Assembly (NCBI GenBank): GCA_030220185.1
Contig: JASPKZ010001235.1
Span: 1 to 64,000, forward strand
DNA: 64,000 nucleotides
Direction of reading: 5' to 3'
Origin: Diploptera punctata
Lineage: Eukaryota > Arthropoda > Insecta > Blattodea > Blaberidae
The notes under the pieces are model-generated. The model made no database searches and was not told the origin of the DNA. It was given only the letters and a program-made list of their open reading frames with translations. How positions within the stretch are numbered: position 1 is the first letter of the stretch; every line of letters begins with the position of its first letter. Position numbers and translations under genes: made by a program. Below, piece after piece: positions 47,160 through 57,539 of the stretch.

Positions 47160-47890
47160 ATGTAATAAATGGGGATTAATTTTGAACATGAAGAAAACAA
47201 AATATTTATCAATTGGTGAACCAGAACAAAATTTAATTTTGGAGACTGGAGAAATAATAAAATCTTGTAGTGAGATCACATATTTAGGAATTGAAATAAA
47301 TAGAAATGGAAATTGTGAAGAGGAAATAAGAAGCAGAAATAATAAAGAAAAATTTGCAATTGCTTGCCTCAATGGAATATTGTGGGATAAAAATATAAGT
47401 AATAAAATTAAAATTAATATATATAATACAATTGTTAAAAGCATCATTACTTATGGAGCAGAACTTTGGCCATTAACAACAAAAACAAATAAATTTCTTT
47501 TGGCAACTGAAATGCATTTTATACGAAGGGCAGTAATAAGTTCAAGAAGAGAAAAAAAAATTAAAAAACTCAGTTATAAGGGAGAAAATGAAGACTCAAA
47601 ACACTATTTTAGATTATATTAAAACTCAGCAATTAAGGTGGTATGGACATGTCCAGCGAATGGAAGAGGATCGACTACCAAAAATGTGTTTTGGAATGGA
47701 AACCTGAGAGAAGACGAGGCAGAGAAAGACCTAAAACTTCCTGGAGTCAGGGAATATATTTATACATGAAGGAGAAACATCTACAACAGGAGATTGGATG
47801 GACCAACAAAATTGGCTATTAGGAATCAGATGATGTCAAAGACATTAAACAACCGATATATATATATATATATAATTATTATTATTATTA
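47160..47890 (+). mobile_element. LINE reverse transcriptase C-terminal end with AT/ATT tail
   Basis: Plus frame 47182-47622 gives MNMKKTKYLSIGE, YLGIEINRNGNC, IITYGAELWPLT and LLATEMHFIRR, the region after the reverse transcriptase domain of non-LTR elements. In other frames the end continues as LRWYGHVQRMEEDRLPK and RRRGRERPKTSW up to about 47720. It ends in (AT)n and (ATT)n at 47860-47893. 5' part missing and the frame broken. Confidence 0.78.
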
Positions 47891-47986
47891 TTATAAAACT
47901 AGAACTAGTTTAATTTGACTTGAAAAGTGTACCTCGTCTTCTGAGGCGCATGGGTTAATCATTTTACATATGATTGTGAAACTCAC

Positions 47987-48301
47987 CAACAGGCGGCATA
48001 GTTCTGCATGAAACGAACGGATCACCAGTTGTTCCTTGTGGACAACTGCATGTTGGAATGTGGTTTACGACATCGCACTGAGCACCTGGTCCACATGTGC
48101 CGGGGCATGGATCTACACAGCGTTGATTGTTACAAGCTCTGTTCCTTGGGCATTCAGCATTCATTGTACATTCTGGACGACAGTTGGAATATGGATCTCC
48201 GGAGTAATTAGGTAAGCATGTACACACTCCGTTATCACATTGAGCATTGGGTCCACAAGGCGATGGATTGCATGGATCAGCAGCTACCACAGGCTGTTCA
48301 A
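47987..48301 (-). CDS. dpy: dpy exon 7: EGF-DPY-EGF module (C/F type)
   Basis: A phase 1-1 exon of 315 bases (acceptor 48302-48303, donor GTGAGT at 47981-47986). The linker EQPVVAADP is followed by EGF with a short inner loop (NAQCDNGVCTC), DPY (RPECTMNAECPRNRAC), EGF (GTCGPGAQCDVVNHIPTC) and tail RTMPPV. The short loop and the CPQGT phrase match array exon F. All sixteen cysteines are present. Confidence 0.9.
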
Positions 48302-48743
48302 CTGCAATTCAAAGCATAAGAAACAGTTATTTACAGAAATTAAATTCATACATAAAACAAGAAGAGATAGAAACAAAATTATTTAATTATACATCTTTCA
48401 AGCTAAGTTACAATTACAATGTAAACAAACCAGATGTATGACTGCATTTCCATTGGTCAAATAATGGTTTTACCTTCAAGCATGTAAAAAAATATATTCA
48501 CACTCTAACACTCGAAATAAAGGACATAAAAATAATAAAAATATTTATTATCTAGTACATGTATATAAAATTAATAACTGGTGTTTCACTGATAGGACTA
48601 GTCCCGAAAGCGCTACAGTTAAATAACAAATAAAGTTGAGAAGACGGACCTTTCAGGTGAATATTCCATAATTTTATACTTTAATTTTGAATAATACCTC
48701 AACGGAACATATCATGAATCTTATAAAAGTTGACATGTATATA

Positions 48744-49297
48744 CAGAGTGATTCAGAAATATGGCTATACGTTTGATCGCATTTTCTGACGAAAATAATA
48801 TTATTAAAGGAAATATGATGTTATCATTGGAAAATGGAATCCTTCAAATTACAACAATAGAACAAAACAAAACAAATCACTGCTCACGTGCAGCTTGGTG
48901 GGTTGATTTTTGTGGGCTAGCGTCGAACGCCTCCACAATTCTCTTCATTGTTTCTGCATCCGTGCTAATGCGAGGCCTTCCAGGAGGTTTGATTTTCTGC
49001 ATCCTTCCCGTTTTCTCCACTTCCCCACAGTCGATGGCTACAATGCTACGTTAAACTCACGTCTTGCAGCCTCACAATCATTAGCATACATTATTGCCCA
49101 TGCAGCAATTCTAATTTGCTGTTGCATATTCAACGCCATTTTGACTAATGATGTAAGTTCTACACTGTTTTGTTTTATTCCATTTTTGTAATTTGAATAA
49201 TTGCCTTTCCAATGGTAATTTTATATATTACCTGTAATGGTAATATTTTTATCACACAACGCGATCAAACGTATAGCCATATTTATGATTCACCCCG
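48744..49297 (-). mobile_element. TIR element with a mariner-like N-terminal scrap
   Basis: Ends match in inverse orientation (ATGGCTATACGTTTGATCGC near 48761 and its complement near 49260). The minus strand at about 48885-49000 encodes KPPGRPRISTDAETMKRIVE, which resembles the helix-turn-helix start of Tc1/mariner-type transposases. The catalytic part is absent. Confidence 0.65.
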
Positions 49298-49549
49298 TAA
49301 GTTATAAAGGCGAATCTTAAAATATATAATTTTGTTAATAGATTAAATAAGCATAACAAACCAAATATATGACTGCATTTTTATTGGTCGAATTACGGTT
49401 TTACCTTTAAGCATGTAAAAATATGTAATTGTCTCTCTAACATTCAAAATAAAGGACACAAAAATAATAGAAATATGTATTATCTAGTACTTGTCTATGT
49501 AAGTTATAAATGTGAATCTTAAAATATATAAGTTTTAATAAATTAAATA

Positions 49550-49770
49550 AGCATCCACATTAAAAAAGACAAGAAGAAATTAATGAATTTTGAAATTCCC
49601 AGGGAATATGATTTGATTTTGAGGTTCATTGGTCTACTAACAGATGGAGGAAGAAGCAGAGCATCACCACAACAGAATAACGGTCGTGAAAAATACTGAA
49701 GATGGAATAAAAATGATTTCCAAACTGGTCTAAATAGAAGAAAGAGTATGGGGTGTGGTAATAAATTATT
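49550..49770 (+). mobile_element. Penelope-like element C-terminal fragment
   Basis: Plus strand reads KKLMNFEIPREYDLILRFIG, then a CTGAAGATG motif at 49696, as in the hairpin at 42.4-43.1 kb. No intact frame. Confidence 0.6.
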
Positions 49771-49794
49771 TTTAAATATTTAACAGAGGTGTTG

Positions 49795-49990
49795 CTCAGA
49801 GACTCTAATATAGGTATGAGGTTCTTCTTGGAGCCTTAAAATTTTCAGACTCAGGACCCATAACTTGAAAGGACCCTTCCAGGATACTTGTCAGTTAGAT
49901 TTTTCCATCCTAAAAAAAATCCATCAACCTTGGCCAGATTTGAACTTATGATACTCAAGGCCACAGGAAAGGACTTAAACACTTAGGGTC
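49795..49990 (-). mobile_element. degraded SINE, third family
   Basis: TTTTTCCATCCTAAAAAAAA (49900) and AAATCCATCAACCTTGGCC match 45235-45470 with many changes. Confidence 0.6.
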
Positions 49991-50594
49991 GTATCTATGA
50001 ACGCATTAGACCGTAAAAGTCATTCTCTGCTGAGAAAGTTGCATCCAAAGACGTTATTGCATACTCAAAAATCTATTCATGTGATAATAATTGTTGAAAT
50101 TTCTAAGCTACATGGTGAGGTGACTTTGCAGAGAACGAATCGTGAGCAACCCGATGGGAACCGATGTACTTTGAAACCTTGCTGCTTTATCCAAGATGTT
50201 GGACCTTGAAGACTTCGATCATGTTTTCGATATACGCGGAGAAGAGGAATTTGATAGAGTCTACCAAAGAATTCAATTGGAAGAACAGGAGAATCAGCAT
50301 AATATCGCGCGATGCAGACGTCGTCGTATATGGTTTTATTTGTGGGACGCAAGCGTAAATGCATTCCTCTAGCAGACGAAAATAATGGAAGTGGTTTTAT
50401 TGCTGAGAATTCTGGGTAATTTCTTGCCAATATTACGAAAAAAACTACTTTCATGCATGACCAGTGAGTGACTCGCTAATTCGAACTTTGCACGTTCTCA
50501 CGGAAAACTCAGCTCACCAGAGACTAAGGTATTTGCATGCAGCCCTTAAACCCCCTCAATGTGTGAAACATGAAAATAACTGAATGATAGTTAC

Positions 50595-51242
50595 CTTTGA
50601 GAAGTGAACATTGTGTGAATGGGTCTCCAGTGTAGCCAGTGATACAGGTGCATATTGGGATGTGATTCTGCACTCTACATTCTGCATTCACTCCACAGGA
50701 ACCAGCGCATGGGTCTCGGCACTTACTGGTAATACAAGCTTTGGTCAAATCACAGTCTGAATTCACAATACATTCAGGTCGGCAGTTTGGCGGTGAACCA
50801 ACAAAGTTCTGAAGACAGGAACAGGCTGGTTGATCTCCTATGGGACGGCATTCAGAGTTTGGCCCACAAGGAGTCGGCACACATGGGTCAGCAGGTTTAG
50901 GTGCTGGTGATGGTTGTGGGGCAGGAGGAATCTGGGAGCATCTGACAAATGGATCTCCTGTGAATCCTGCAGGACAGCTACAGATGGGATTGTGATTTAT
51001 AACCTCGCACCGTGCACCAATGCCACACGTTCCTGGACAGGGGTCTGAACACTTGAATCTGTTGCAAGCACGATTCTGAGGACAGTCGTTATTAATCACA
51101 CATTCTGGTCTGCAGTTTGGAGGCGAGCCGATGTACTGATCCTCACAGGAACAGACTGCTTGTCCGTTCATTGCTCTACATCTGCTGTTAGGTCCACAGG
51201 GTGTTGGCTGGCATGGATTAACTTCCTTTGGTGGTCCTGGAG
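50595..51242 (-). CDS. dpy: dpy exon 6: double module (A/D type fused to B/E type)
   Basis: The only exon here with two complete EGF-DPY-EGF modules. It has 648 bases, acceptor 51243-51244, donor 50593-50594 and phase 1-1. Module one has GPNSRCRAMNGQAVCSC, RPECVINNDCPQNRAC and CEVINHNPIC (A/D class). A proline/alanine linker (PPAPQPSPAPKPADP) follows, then module two (IGDQPACSC, RPECIVNSDCDLTKAC, CRVQNHIPIC, B/E class) and the tail SLLK. It has 32 cysteines. Neighbouring repeats keep these two classes in separate exons, so loss of one intron is the simplest reading. The frame is uninterrupted. Confidence 0.91.
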
Positions 51243-51329
51243 CTGTTCAACAAATCAATAAATTATATTTATTATTAATTTGGGACTTAAGAGATAAATT
51301 AATACAAAAAAAGATTAACAATTATATTT

Positions 51330-51600
51330 GAAGAGAAAAATTATATGCTCAGAACCCAGGACCTTTCGCACTCTAGGCGAATGCTCTACCAAGTGAGCTA
51401 TCTGAGAAATTCCAATCTAAATGAAAATTTTTCTCTTATATATGCTGTTAATTCCCATGCACCAAATGCTATGAAACCTTTGCTTCTATCTTGAAAATGG
51501 TGGCTTCTTTATTAAGAAGACATTTAATTGGGAATTTCACATTACATTATAAAGCCAGTATGGCTTCTTTCGATGTTTTTATTATTCATTTCATACATCT
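51330..51600 (-). mobile_element. dispersed repeat with truncated tRNA-like block
   Basis: 51347-51406 is a shortened tRNA-like region (minus: GATAGCTCACTTGGTAGAGC), followed by the body with AAAGCCAGTATGGCTTCT at 51552. Confidence 0.6.
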
Positions 51601-51905
51601 GCTGTAAAAGAATATGGATTAAAAATCAATGAAAATATGTTATGAAATTAATAATAGAAAAATCAGCAAAAACAAAAATAAAATTCAGAAAACATTATAT
51701 TTAAAAGTTGAAGAGTGTGTTTATTTTTGGAAGTGATATTAATAAAGAAGGAAAAATTCAAAAAAGAAATAAGCAGAACTAAACATAGAAGTGTGAAATG
51801 CCACATTTTAATTGAAAGCCTGTTTTGGAATCAGGATATACCATATAATTGTAAAAAAAATGTACAAAACATATTTTAAACCTATTAATAATAATTTATG
51901 GAGCA
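51600..51905 (+). mobile_element. LINE reverse transcriptase scrap
   Basis: Frames read YGLKINENM, then FGSDINKEGKIQKEI, SRTKHRSVKCHILI and NQDIPYN, similar in layout to 47182-47622 with stops and shifts. Confidence 0.6.
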
Positions 51906-52014
51906 AGTAATAAATTTTAATTATTTGAAAACCACAAGTACGTTTAAAATCTCAGCAAAACTTCTTAAGCATAGTAAAAGAAATCAAACAGAAATTGCAA
52001 AGAGACAAACTTAC

Positions 52015-52329
52015 GTTGTGTTGGTTGTGGCGTGCAGGATGCAAATGGATTACCAACGTAGCCTTCTAGACAGGTGCAGGTAGGTATGTGGTTGACAACA
52101 GTACATTGAGCAAACTGGCCGCACACTCCTGGACATGGGTCCACACATTTGTTCCGAACACATGCTCTGTTTGTAGCGCAGTCGGAGCTAAGTACACATT
52201 CTGGACGACAGCCTTCATAAGGATTTCCCTGATAATCTGGGATGCAACTGCAAGCGCCTGCCCCGTTACGTTCTGTACAAACTGCATTAGCACCACATGG
52301 TGATGGCTGACATGGATTCGCCTCTTCAG
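52015..52329 (-). CDS. dpy: dpy exon 5: EGF-DPY-EGF module (C/F type)
   Basis: A phase 1-1 exon of 315 bases (acceptor 52330-52331, donor 52013-52014). It reads EEANPCQPSPCGANAVC, then an EGF with NGAGACSCIPDY, GNPYEGC, DPY (RPECVLSSDCATNRAC), EGF (GVCGQFAQCTVVNHIPTC) and tail TPQPTQ. NGAG and NPYEGC mark the C class and match array exon C. All sixteen cysteines are present. Confidence 0.9.
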
Positions 52330-52529
52330 CTGTAAATACAATCATTCACTTTGTTATACTCCGCAGTTCCAGAAAAGTAAACAAATACAAATCCCACCTC
52401 TAGTCAGAAATGATATCATTCAACCAAGGACCAATATTTTATTATTTTCCTAATAATATTTTATTCATTTCAAATAGCTAAAGGTTCATATAATAAAGTT
52501 GAGGATTTTTACATTATGAGGTTTTCTTA

Positions 52530-52656
52530 ATAAAAATCAAATGAATCGTGAATTCTTCTTACCACATACATCTATGTTATTTTTACCGTGGTTCTGTGTT
52601 AAAATAACATAGATGTACGAGGTAAGAAGAATTCACAATTCAATTGATTTTTATAG
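52530..52656. repeat. inverted repeat, arms about 50 bp
   Basis: GTGAATTCTTCTTACC pairs with GGTAAGAAGAATTCAC; ACATCTATGTTATTTT pairs with AAAATAACATAGATGT. Confidence 0.7.
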
Positions 52657-53819
52657 CTAAAGGTTATTACTTTATATTTCTAAGTAATCAAACTGTAAAA
52701 CATATTTTTATATCGTAAATTAATTAGTCATATTTTTATATCTTACCTCATATCTTGTGTTTCTTTAAACACGGGAACTAGTTTTCAAGAGAAGGATCTA
52801 TCTTGATGATATGAGGTAAGATGTAAAAATATGACTCATTAATTTACGAATTAAGAACCTCATAATGTTATTTCCCATATTTAACTATGAATATTTTTAT
52901 ATATTTTTTCTAAGTTCAACTTTTTAATGCAATTTGCTCAAAATGTCTATTTTAAAAGTAAAGTTTTCAAAACTTCAATAAAAAATTTAATTTTTGTCCT
53001 GGAACATGTTAATGTTCAGCAATTTTTCCTCTTTCTAATACAGTAAAAACAGAAATTGATATTTGAATCCTTAAGGGGAAATGGAATCTGTTTATGGATA
53101 AAATTTTGAATTTTTAAATTTTTTTTGTAATTTATTCTCTAACTGGTATATCATACAAGGCTAAGGTAAATTTATTTTTTAATTGCTGAAAAGGTGCATG
53201 ACTGACATCTATCATGGCTCACTGTAAATAAACAAAATTTGTATCTTATTCAAAACTCCCACACTCCAGTGGGACTTTTATTTTATCTGAGGCAAATTAT
53301 TTTGATTGCCAGCCTTCTTATATGGCCTTCTTAATTCGCTATTTACTGTTTTCTGTTATTGTCGGTATTAAAGGTGGGCTTTCGCAGGCAGACGCACATA
53401 TATATTATTTAATTAACAAAAGATAGATATTTCTATAAACTGGACATAAATTTGTCTTACTATGAAATGTGTTTAGTTTATGCAGTTCCTGCATGATGGA
53501 CTTTTTTCAGTATCTACACTAATAAATGAGTTGTTGATGATGTGCAAATATTAAATACTCTGTATATTAAATAATATTTGCTTCCTTTATTTCATATATG
53601 TAGGAAATAACATTATGAGCTTTCTTTTAATTTTAATTAAAGTATAAAATTATGGACTATTTACCTAAAAGGTCCATCTTCTCAACTTTATTAGTTATTT
53701 AATTGTAGCGCTTTCGGGACTAGTCCCATCATCAGCAGGATTCAAACTGGTGTTTCACTGTTTATACTTTAATTTTGAATAATACCTCAACAAAACATAT
53801 CATGAACCTTATAAAAGTT

Positions 53820-54440
53820 AATTGAAGAAACAAAAAGTGATAAATGAAAGTACTCTTCAGACAGATAAAGAAATTGGTAAAAAATTCAAGAAAATTTAAC
53901 ATTAAATTAGCACCGAAAAATGATTACAATCTGAATAAATTAATCAAAACCAACAAAAATGAAAAGATTGAAGACGGCAACAAATCAGGGATTTATCAAA
54001 TTGATTGTAAAGATTGTGAAAATATACATAGGAAAAACAAAAAGGAACTTAAATACAAGACTGAAAGAACACCTTATAAATGTTAATAATGGAGAAATAA
54101 AAAAAAAAAATCTGCAATAGCTGCACAAGCATGGTCAGCGAAACACAGAATTTAAACTCAGACCAAATTACTAAAACAGTTAGAAAAATCTAAGGTACTC
54201 ACAATTTGGGAGAAAATTTACATCTGCAAGAATAAAAAGAAAACCATGAATTTTGAAATTCCTGAAGACAAAGAAAAAAAATTTGATTTGGAAGTTCATT
54301 GGTCAGCCAGCAGAGGGGGCATACATTAACTTACAGGATGGACATCTGCAAAACAACAGTTGGAATGCATTGACAATGTCGCACAAAAGCAACAAAATCA
54401 GGTCTGCATAAAAATCGAGAAATATGAGATGAGTTAAAAT
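53820..54440 (+). mobile_element. Penelope-like element 3' fragment
   Basis: Plus frame 53844-54086 has KFNIKLAPKNDYNLNKLI and NKSGIYQIDCKDCENIH (GIY-YIG nuclease start), then shifts frame. Further on, FEIPEDKEK-like and LIWKFIGQPAEG pieces and the terminus AATATGAGATGAG (54421) mark the element end. Confidence 0.72.
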
Positions 54441-54490
54441 TAATATATCAACTTTTATAAGATTCATGATGTGTTCCGTTGAGGTATTAT

Positions 54491-55010
54491 TCAAAATTAA
54501 AATATAAAATTATGGAATATTCACCTGAAAGGTCCGTCTCCTCAACTTAATTAATTATTTAACTGTAGCGCTTTCGGGACTTGTCCCATCATCAGCAGGA
54601 TTCAAAACTGGTGTTTCACTGAAGATCTGGTAGAGGGGGTTACATGTATTGGATTTGTTTTAGTTTATCAGATTGTCGTTGTTGTGAGCTGCTTTCATGA
54701 TTTCCATCTCTTCGAGTATGTTTATCTCCGCTGGATTGAAATATTGAAAACACTCTAACAGTAATGCACAGAGAAAATAAACATACTTGAAGAGATGGAA
54801 ATCATGAAAGCAGCTCACAACAATGACAATCTGATAAACGAAAACGAACCCAATACATGTAACCCCCTCTACCAGATCTTCAGTGAAACACCAGTTTTGA
54901 ATCCTGCCGATGATGGCATAAGTCCCGAAAGTGCTACAGTTAAATAATTAATTAAGTTGAGGAGACGGACCTTTCAGGTGAATATTCCATTAAATTTATA
55001 TTTTAATTTT
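54491..55010. repeat. long hairpin, arms about 240 bp
   Basis: Left arm 54491-54735 and right arm 54770-55010: GGTAGAGGGGGTTACATGTA pairs with TACATGTAACCCCCTCTACC. Both arms carry GCGCTTTCGGGACTTGTCCC or its complement. Partial copies of the arm lie at 48570-48740 and 53640-53815. Confidence 0.8.
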
Positions 55011-55328
55011 GACCAGCCTCATGGGCTAGTGGTCAGCGTTTCTGACTACTGTTCATGAGGTCCCAGGTTCGATTCCCGGTCAAACCATAGGAATTTTTCC
55101 TTAAAGGGAATTATTCCTGTGGTTGCCCATGGTCTGGAATTTAGGTTAAGTTTAGGTTAAGAACTCTCCTGGCGCTTCATTATCATGTATCATCAATTAT
55201 ATCATCGGGGCAACGTAACTCCGCCTTCCAGGCGCCCTAACTTCAGAAGTAAGTTACAATTACGCCAATGCCAGGAGAGAAACCAGAAATGTCGAAATGA
55301 CAACCTGGGGCATTGAATAAAAAAAAAA
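55011..55328 (+). mobile_element. tRNA-derived SINE
   Basis: Head 55011-55087 has A-box-like GGGCTAGTGGTCAGC and B-box GGTTCGATTCC, then a body with CCTTAAAGGGAATTATTCC and an A-rich tail at 55316-55328. A second copy lies at 59256-59561 and a degraded minus-strand copy at about 43075-43265. It ends 32 bases from a dpy splice donor. Confidence 0.82.
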
Positions 55329-55360
55329 TTAATTTTAAAATTAATATTATATGCACTTAC

Positions 55361-55684
55361 CCTGCTGAGGAACACACTGCACAAATGGATTTCCTGTGAA
55401 GCCAGAGGAGCAGGTACAGGCAACAGCATGGCTGATGACTTGACACTGTGCATTGGTGCCACATGAGCCAGGACAAGGGTCTCTACACTTGTTGTTAATG
55501 CAGGCCTGGTTACTTGGACAATCTGGGTTGATGACACACTCTGGTCTGCAGTTAGGAGGTGAACCTACGTATCCATCCAGACATGAGCAGGCAGGACTGT
55601 CTTCATTCACCCGACACTGTGAGTTGGGTCCACATGGGCTCGGCAAACATGGGTTTGTAGGTGGTCGTGGTTCTGGTGGTGGAG
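55361..55684 (-). CDS. dpy: dpy exon 4: EGF-DPY-EGF module (B/E type)
   Basis: A phase 1-1 exon of 324 bases (acceptor 55685-55686, donor 55359-55360). It has a proline-rich linker (PPPEPRPPTNP), EGF (CGPNSQCRVNEDSPAC ... GSPPNC), DPY (RPECVINPDCPSNQAC), EGF (GSCGTNAQCQVISHAVAC) and ends VPQQ. The SPACSC phrase and the GSCG start of the second EGF are typical of the B/E class. A tRNA-derived SINE ends only 32 bases beyond the donor (55011-55328), so the intron side is young repeat while the exon is intact. Confidence 0.9.
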
Positions 55685-55839
55685 CTGCAAACATTTCATT
55701 AACCTTTTCACTTATTCACAATACTACCAACACACAAATTTATAGTTTTCATAAAACTTCAGTTCATCATCATCATCAACAACAACCAGGGATTAAGCCT
55801 GTTGGCTCGTTCTGGTTTCATGAAAGCTACAATTGTTAA

Positions 55840-56275
55840 AATTGTTCAGACCATCTTCTGTGTGGGTGACCAACATTTCTCCTTCCGTGCAGTTTATAAT
55901 TTAGCAATAATTTTGGAAATCTTCCTTCTGGCATTCTATCAATATGTTCTTTCCAGTTATTTTTCTATTTAATGACACAATCTTTGATAGTTATGTTATT
56001 AGCACCACAATGCATATCTGGTTGTGAAACAAATTTTGCTCAGAGGCCTTGCATGATTCTTTATAGTCATTTTTTGTTTCATGTCTAATTTAACTTATAA
56101 TTATTTTATTTATTTATAAACAGGTTTACAATGTAATAAAACATCTTCCTGTGCCCAAAGCTTTTCAAATTTTTATCTTTTTTCCCTATTCTTCTCTATC
56201 TTCCCATTCAAATTCTTCCAGACCTATCTCCCTCATACCTCTTCTTATATCATCCATCCATTTAAATCTATAAAT
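55840..56275 (-). mobile_element. LINE C-terminal scraps
   Basis: Minus strand reads WKEHIDRMPEGRFPKLLL and GRRNVGHPHRRW (about 55850-55960), and further left-to-right FKWMDDIRRGMREIGLEE (56190-56272), tails of at least one non-LTR element. Confidence 0.6.
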
Positions 56276-56277
56276 TA

Positions 56278-57500
56278 ATGAGTCATTTTAACATCTTACC
56301 TCATATTTCATGTTTTTCAAACACGGTAACTATAGTTTTCAAATGATCTTGTCATTCATTTTCAACCGCCATTATGACTACCGGATATTCGTTGGAATCT
56401 CCCTCTATAACGTTGCCATCTGGTGTTGATTTGACGAACTTCGAGATATCGTTGCCATCTGGTGTTGATTCGATGAACTTCGAGATGAGGTCACGTTCAT
56501 CCGGAATGTCGAAATTCATAGATTTAAATTTGTTCTTCTGTATAAATATTTTCTCCCAAACTGTCAAATCCAAAGGTTTTTCCAAATGTTTTAGAAGTTT
56601 AGCTTCTTTTTCAATTCTATGACCTTCCAACAAACTATGTGCTGCAATAGCTGATTTTTCAATTTCACCATTTTTAATATTTCTAAAGTGTTCCTTTGTG
56701 CGAGTGTCCAAATTTCTTATTGTTTTTCCTATGTATACTTTATTGCAATCTCGACAATCAATTTGATAAATTCCAGATTTTTTACTATCTGGGGTGTTCA
56801 TTTTCTTATTGGTTGTTAATAAGTTACCAAGGCTAAATTTATTTATCGGTGCCAATGTAATATTGAATTTCTTGAAAATTTTTTGAAATTTGTTATGTAT
56901 TCCAGGATGATAAGTGATTTTCTTAAATTGTTTTCCTTTCTTTGAATCAGATTGCAGGGTAGTGTATTCTTTTAATCTTTTTTGTTGTCTGAATTTCTTC
57001 AATTTAGTTATAATTATTTCCTTTCCAAAACCATTTAAATTAGCTATGTCCAAAATGTGATTGTATTCTTTCTTAAAATCCTCTTCATTTAGTGGAACAT
57101 TCAATAATCTATATATCAAACTGTTGAAAATTGCATGCTTATGCACAATATGATTGAAACCTGAAGACTTTATGTAATTGTCAATATGAGTATCTTTTCT
57201 GTATATATTGAATTCAATTCTTTTTTGTTGTTCATTCCTTCTTATGTAGAGGTCCAAAAATGGGATTTGGTTATTATTTTCTAATTCCATAGTAAATTTC
57301 ACAGATTCATCCTGGAGGTTTAGTAATTTTAATGCATCTTCAATATATTTAGAATTTATCACAGAGAAAATATCATCTACATATCTATACCAACATTTGA
57401 ACATCCAGGGATAAGCATTGGTGATATGACATTCTAAATAACCCATAAATAAATTTGCCAAAATTTAAGATGTTAAGATGACTCATTAATTTATAATTAA
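56278..57500 (-). mobile_element. Penelope-like retroelement, 5'-truncated, with inverted terminal segments
   Basis: Contains the ORF at 56352-57461. The left flank (56278-56303, AATGAGTCATTTTAACATCT) recurs inverted at the right (57465-57495), so the element is bounded by inverted copies of its own terminal sequence, a structure known for Penelope-like elements. The same terminus appears in the palindrome at 29174-29278. Confidence 0.75.
56352..57461 (-). CDS. Penelope-like element protein: end of reverse transcriptase plus GIY-YIG endonuclease
   Basis: 369 codons. Residues 27-30 are YVDD, the catalytic motif of reverse transcriptase, followed by FLDLYIRRNE and the thumb-like FNIYRKDTHIDNYI. 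Residues 230-245 give GIYQIDCRDC...YIG, a GIY-YIG nuclease with the CxxC pair that Penelope-like elements carry between GIY and YIG. R251 and the EH at 257-258 fit the family pattern (TIRNLDTRTKEHF). The stretch KSAIAAHSLLEGH and the end TVWEKIFIQKN...MNFDIPDE follow and recur in many fragments in this window. The N-terminal two thirds of the reverse transcriptase are missing, so it cannot be autonomous. It lies wholly inside a dpy intron. Confidence 0.85.
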   Translation of the reverse strand: MANLFMGYLECHITNAYPWMFKCWYRYVDDIFSVINSKYIEDALKLLNLQDESVKFTMELENNNQIPFLDLYIRRNEQQKRIEFNIYRKDTHIDNYIKSSGFNHIVHKHAIFNSLIYRLLNVPLNEEDFKKEYNHILDIANLNGFGKEIIITKLKKFRQQKRLKEYTTLQSDSKKGKQFKKITYHPGIHNKFQKIFKKFNITLAPINKFSLGNLLTTNKKMNTPDSKKSGIYQIDCRDCNKVYIGKTIRNLDTRTKEHFRNIKNGEIEKSAIAAHSLLEGHRIEKEAKLLKHLEKPLDLTVWEKIFIQKNKFKSMNFDIPDERDLISKFIESTPDGNDISKFVKSTPDGNVIEGDSNEYPVVIMAVENE

Positions 57501-57539
57501 GAACCTCATAATGTGTTTCCCAATTTTAACTTTGAACAT

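Larger units (their letters stand above)
46328..47986 (-). other. dpy intron 7-8
   Basis: 1.66 kb: a tRNA-like repeat block (46420-46850), a SINE fragment (46925-47085) and a plus-strand LINE reverse transcriptase tail (47160-47890). Confidence 0.7.
48302..50594 (-). other. dpy intron 6-7
   Basis: 2.3 kb: a Penelope-type terminus (48570-48740), a mariner-like TIR element (48744-49297), a Penelope C-terminal scrap (49550-49770) and a degraded SINE (49795-49990). Between 49990 and 50590 there is unassigned sequence; a plus-strand 56-codon ORF (from 50199) begins MLDLEDFDHVFD and is not identified. Confidence 0.65.
51243..52014 (-). other. dpy intron 5-6
   Basis: 0.77 kb: a truncated minus-strand tRNA-like block with its repeat body (51330-51600) and a plus-strand LINE scrap (51600-51905). 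Confidence 0.65.
52330..55360 (-). other. dpy intron 4-5
   Basis: 3.0 kb: two small hairpins (52530-52656 and about 52735-52870), a Penelope GIY-YIG fragment (53820-54440), a hairpin with about 240-bp arms (54491-55010) and a SINE (55011-55328). Between 52900 and 53640 it is AT-rich with nothing recognised. Confidence 0.7.

Noticed and set aside
50077..50454. Minus-strand ORF of 125 codons upstream of the double-module exon
   Set aside because: No recognisable domain, and the plus strand has an equally plausible short ORF (MLDLEDFDHVFD). Possibly part of a DNA transposon, but I cannot support it.
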